NCBI RefSeq assembly: GCF_003023845.1
Contig: NZ_PYFT01000001.1
Span: 4,092,001-4,156,000, forward strand
Reading direction: 5' to 3'
Length of the DNA stretch: 64,000 bases
DNA from: Adhaeribacter arboris
GTDB taxonomy: Bacteria > Bacteroidota > Bacteroidia > Cytophagales > Hymenobacteraceae
In this document: one piece after another, positions 63,647 through 64,000 of the stretch
How positions within the stretch are numbered: the stretch's first letter is position 1
Layout of the letters: each line of letters opens with the position of its first letter
Translations under genes and position numbers: made by a program
Notes under the pieces: model-generated
Told to the model about the DNA's origin: nothing
What the model saw: the letters and a program-made list of their open reading frames with translations, nothing else
Databases searched by the model: none

Positions 63647-64000
63647 CTAAAAATATTGCGCAATTTTTTGCAGCTCGGTTTGTATTTCTTTTTGCTTTTT
63701 TTCTCCGGCCAGCAGAAAAGAGTTTTTAGTAGTATTAAGCTGGTCTTTGGTTAAGTTAATCTCCTGGGTTATCTGGTTGATTTCCGCTTTTAGAGCGTTC
63801 ATCTTTTGGGTTAAAACTTGTAACTCCTCCGCCTTTTTCTGGATGATTTGCTCTTTGCTCCGGACTTCTTTCAGGTATTGCTGGGCATGGGCACTTTGAA
63901 AAGCATTTAAATCCCGGCCAATTATATTCAAATATTCCTGACCGGTTGATAGAAGCTTTTCTTTAGTGAGCCCCGAACTTTTAAGCACATTAAACGCCAT
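63647..64000 (-). CDS. Coiled-coil protein, probably partial at the window edge
   Basis: The C-terminal 118 codons of a protein whose reading frame is still open at the window end; the ATG at 63998-64000 may be internal. The visible part is almost entirely helical. After SSGLTKEKLLSTGQEYLNII comes a heptad-patterned coiled coil rich in Lys, Gln and Glu (IIQKKAEELQVLTQKMNALK, then EINQITQEINLTKDQLNTTK), and it closes with KKQKEIQTELQKIAQYF. No catalytic motif is visible. Similar short coiled-coil proteins of unknown role are common in Cytophagales. The function is unknown. Confidence 0.7.
   Translation of the reverse strand: MAFNVLKSSGLTKEKLLSTGQEYLNIIGRDLNAFQSAHAQQYLKEVRSKEQIIQKKAEELQVLTQKMNALKAEINQITQEINLTKDQLNTTKNSFLLAGEKKQKEIQTELQKIAQYF

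Noticed and set aside
1-64000. CRISPR arrays, rRNA and tRNA genes
   Set aside because: I looked for regularly spaced identical repeats with unique spacers and for tRNA cloverleaf or rRNA core sequences and found none. The tandem tracts here have no spacers.

Overview
The window looks like chromosome of a Bacteroidota bacterium, most likely order Cytophagales, close to Adhaeribacter/Hymenobacteraceae. The evidence is a SusC/SusD pair, CRTAC1-type FG-GAP lipoproteins, large FtsX/MacB-type permeases in tandem, DUF4403, DUF3891 and DUF983 proteins, an AT-leaning composition, and few Shine-Dalgarno sites. The genus is inferred; there is no rRNA or tRNA gene to anchor it.

Layout. 1-462: 5' end of carB (minus). 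890-3608: an SDR oxidoreductase and a PQQ-type sugar dehydrogenase-like lipoprotein, convergent on a very long terminator hairpin. 4604-7043: YwbE, a DUF983 protein, an Hsp20 chaperone with a strong Shine-Dalgarno and a sigma-54-like promoter, a decayed second hsp20 copy, and a hypothetical protein. 7202-12248 (minus): a persulfide dioxygenase/rhodanese fusion with an HMA metal-binding protein, then DUF4403, an outer-membrane barrel and DUF3891. 12869-21359: susC, susD and an FG-GAP/ASPIC-UnbV lipoprotein, a polymer or nutrient uptake locus of unknown substrate. 22094-26091: threonine catabolism (tdh and kbl) around a proline-rich repeat protein. 26598-33198: an M1 peptidase, a ScyD/ScyE-like lipoprotein and a CBM plus beta-propeller lipoprotein with a mosaic composition. 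33580-35563 (minus): an overlapping P1 peptidase and class IV aminotransferase. 36110-50974: six consecutive paralogous ABC permeases with no ATPase, and a seventh at 61098-63470. 51357-57634 (minus): tetR, tolC, membrane fusion protein and RND pump, with a palindromic operator in front of both tetR and tolC. 57780-60766: an accessory patch with a broken PD-(D/E)XK transposase and four small same-strand hypothetical genes separated by palindromic spacers. The window ends inside a coiled-coil protein gene (minus).

The points most worth following are these. (1) The six-permease array, with a roughly 20-base periodic motif upstream. (2) The cassette-like patch at 58.6-60.8 kb, with palindromic spacers and an inverted GGTCTCGT-TAAAC motif. 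(3) Short-period tandem repeats that begin exactly at stop codons in at least five places. (4) The hsp20 pseudogene. (5) The paired TetR operators. (6) A GC-rich, gene-free island near 21.6 kb that may be a repeat or a structured RNA. All functional calls come from reading motifs in the sequence; no database search was run.
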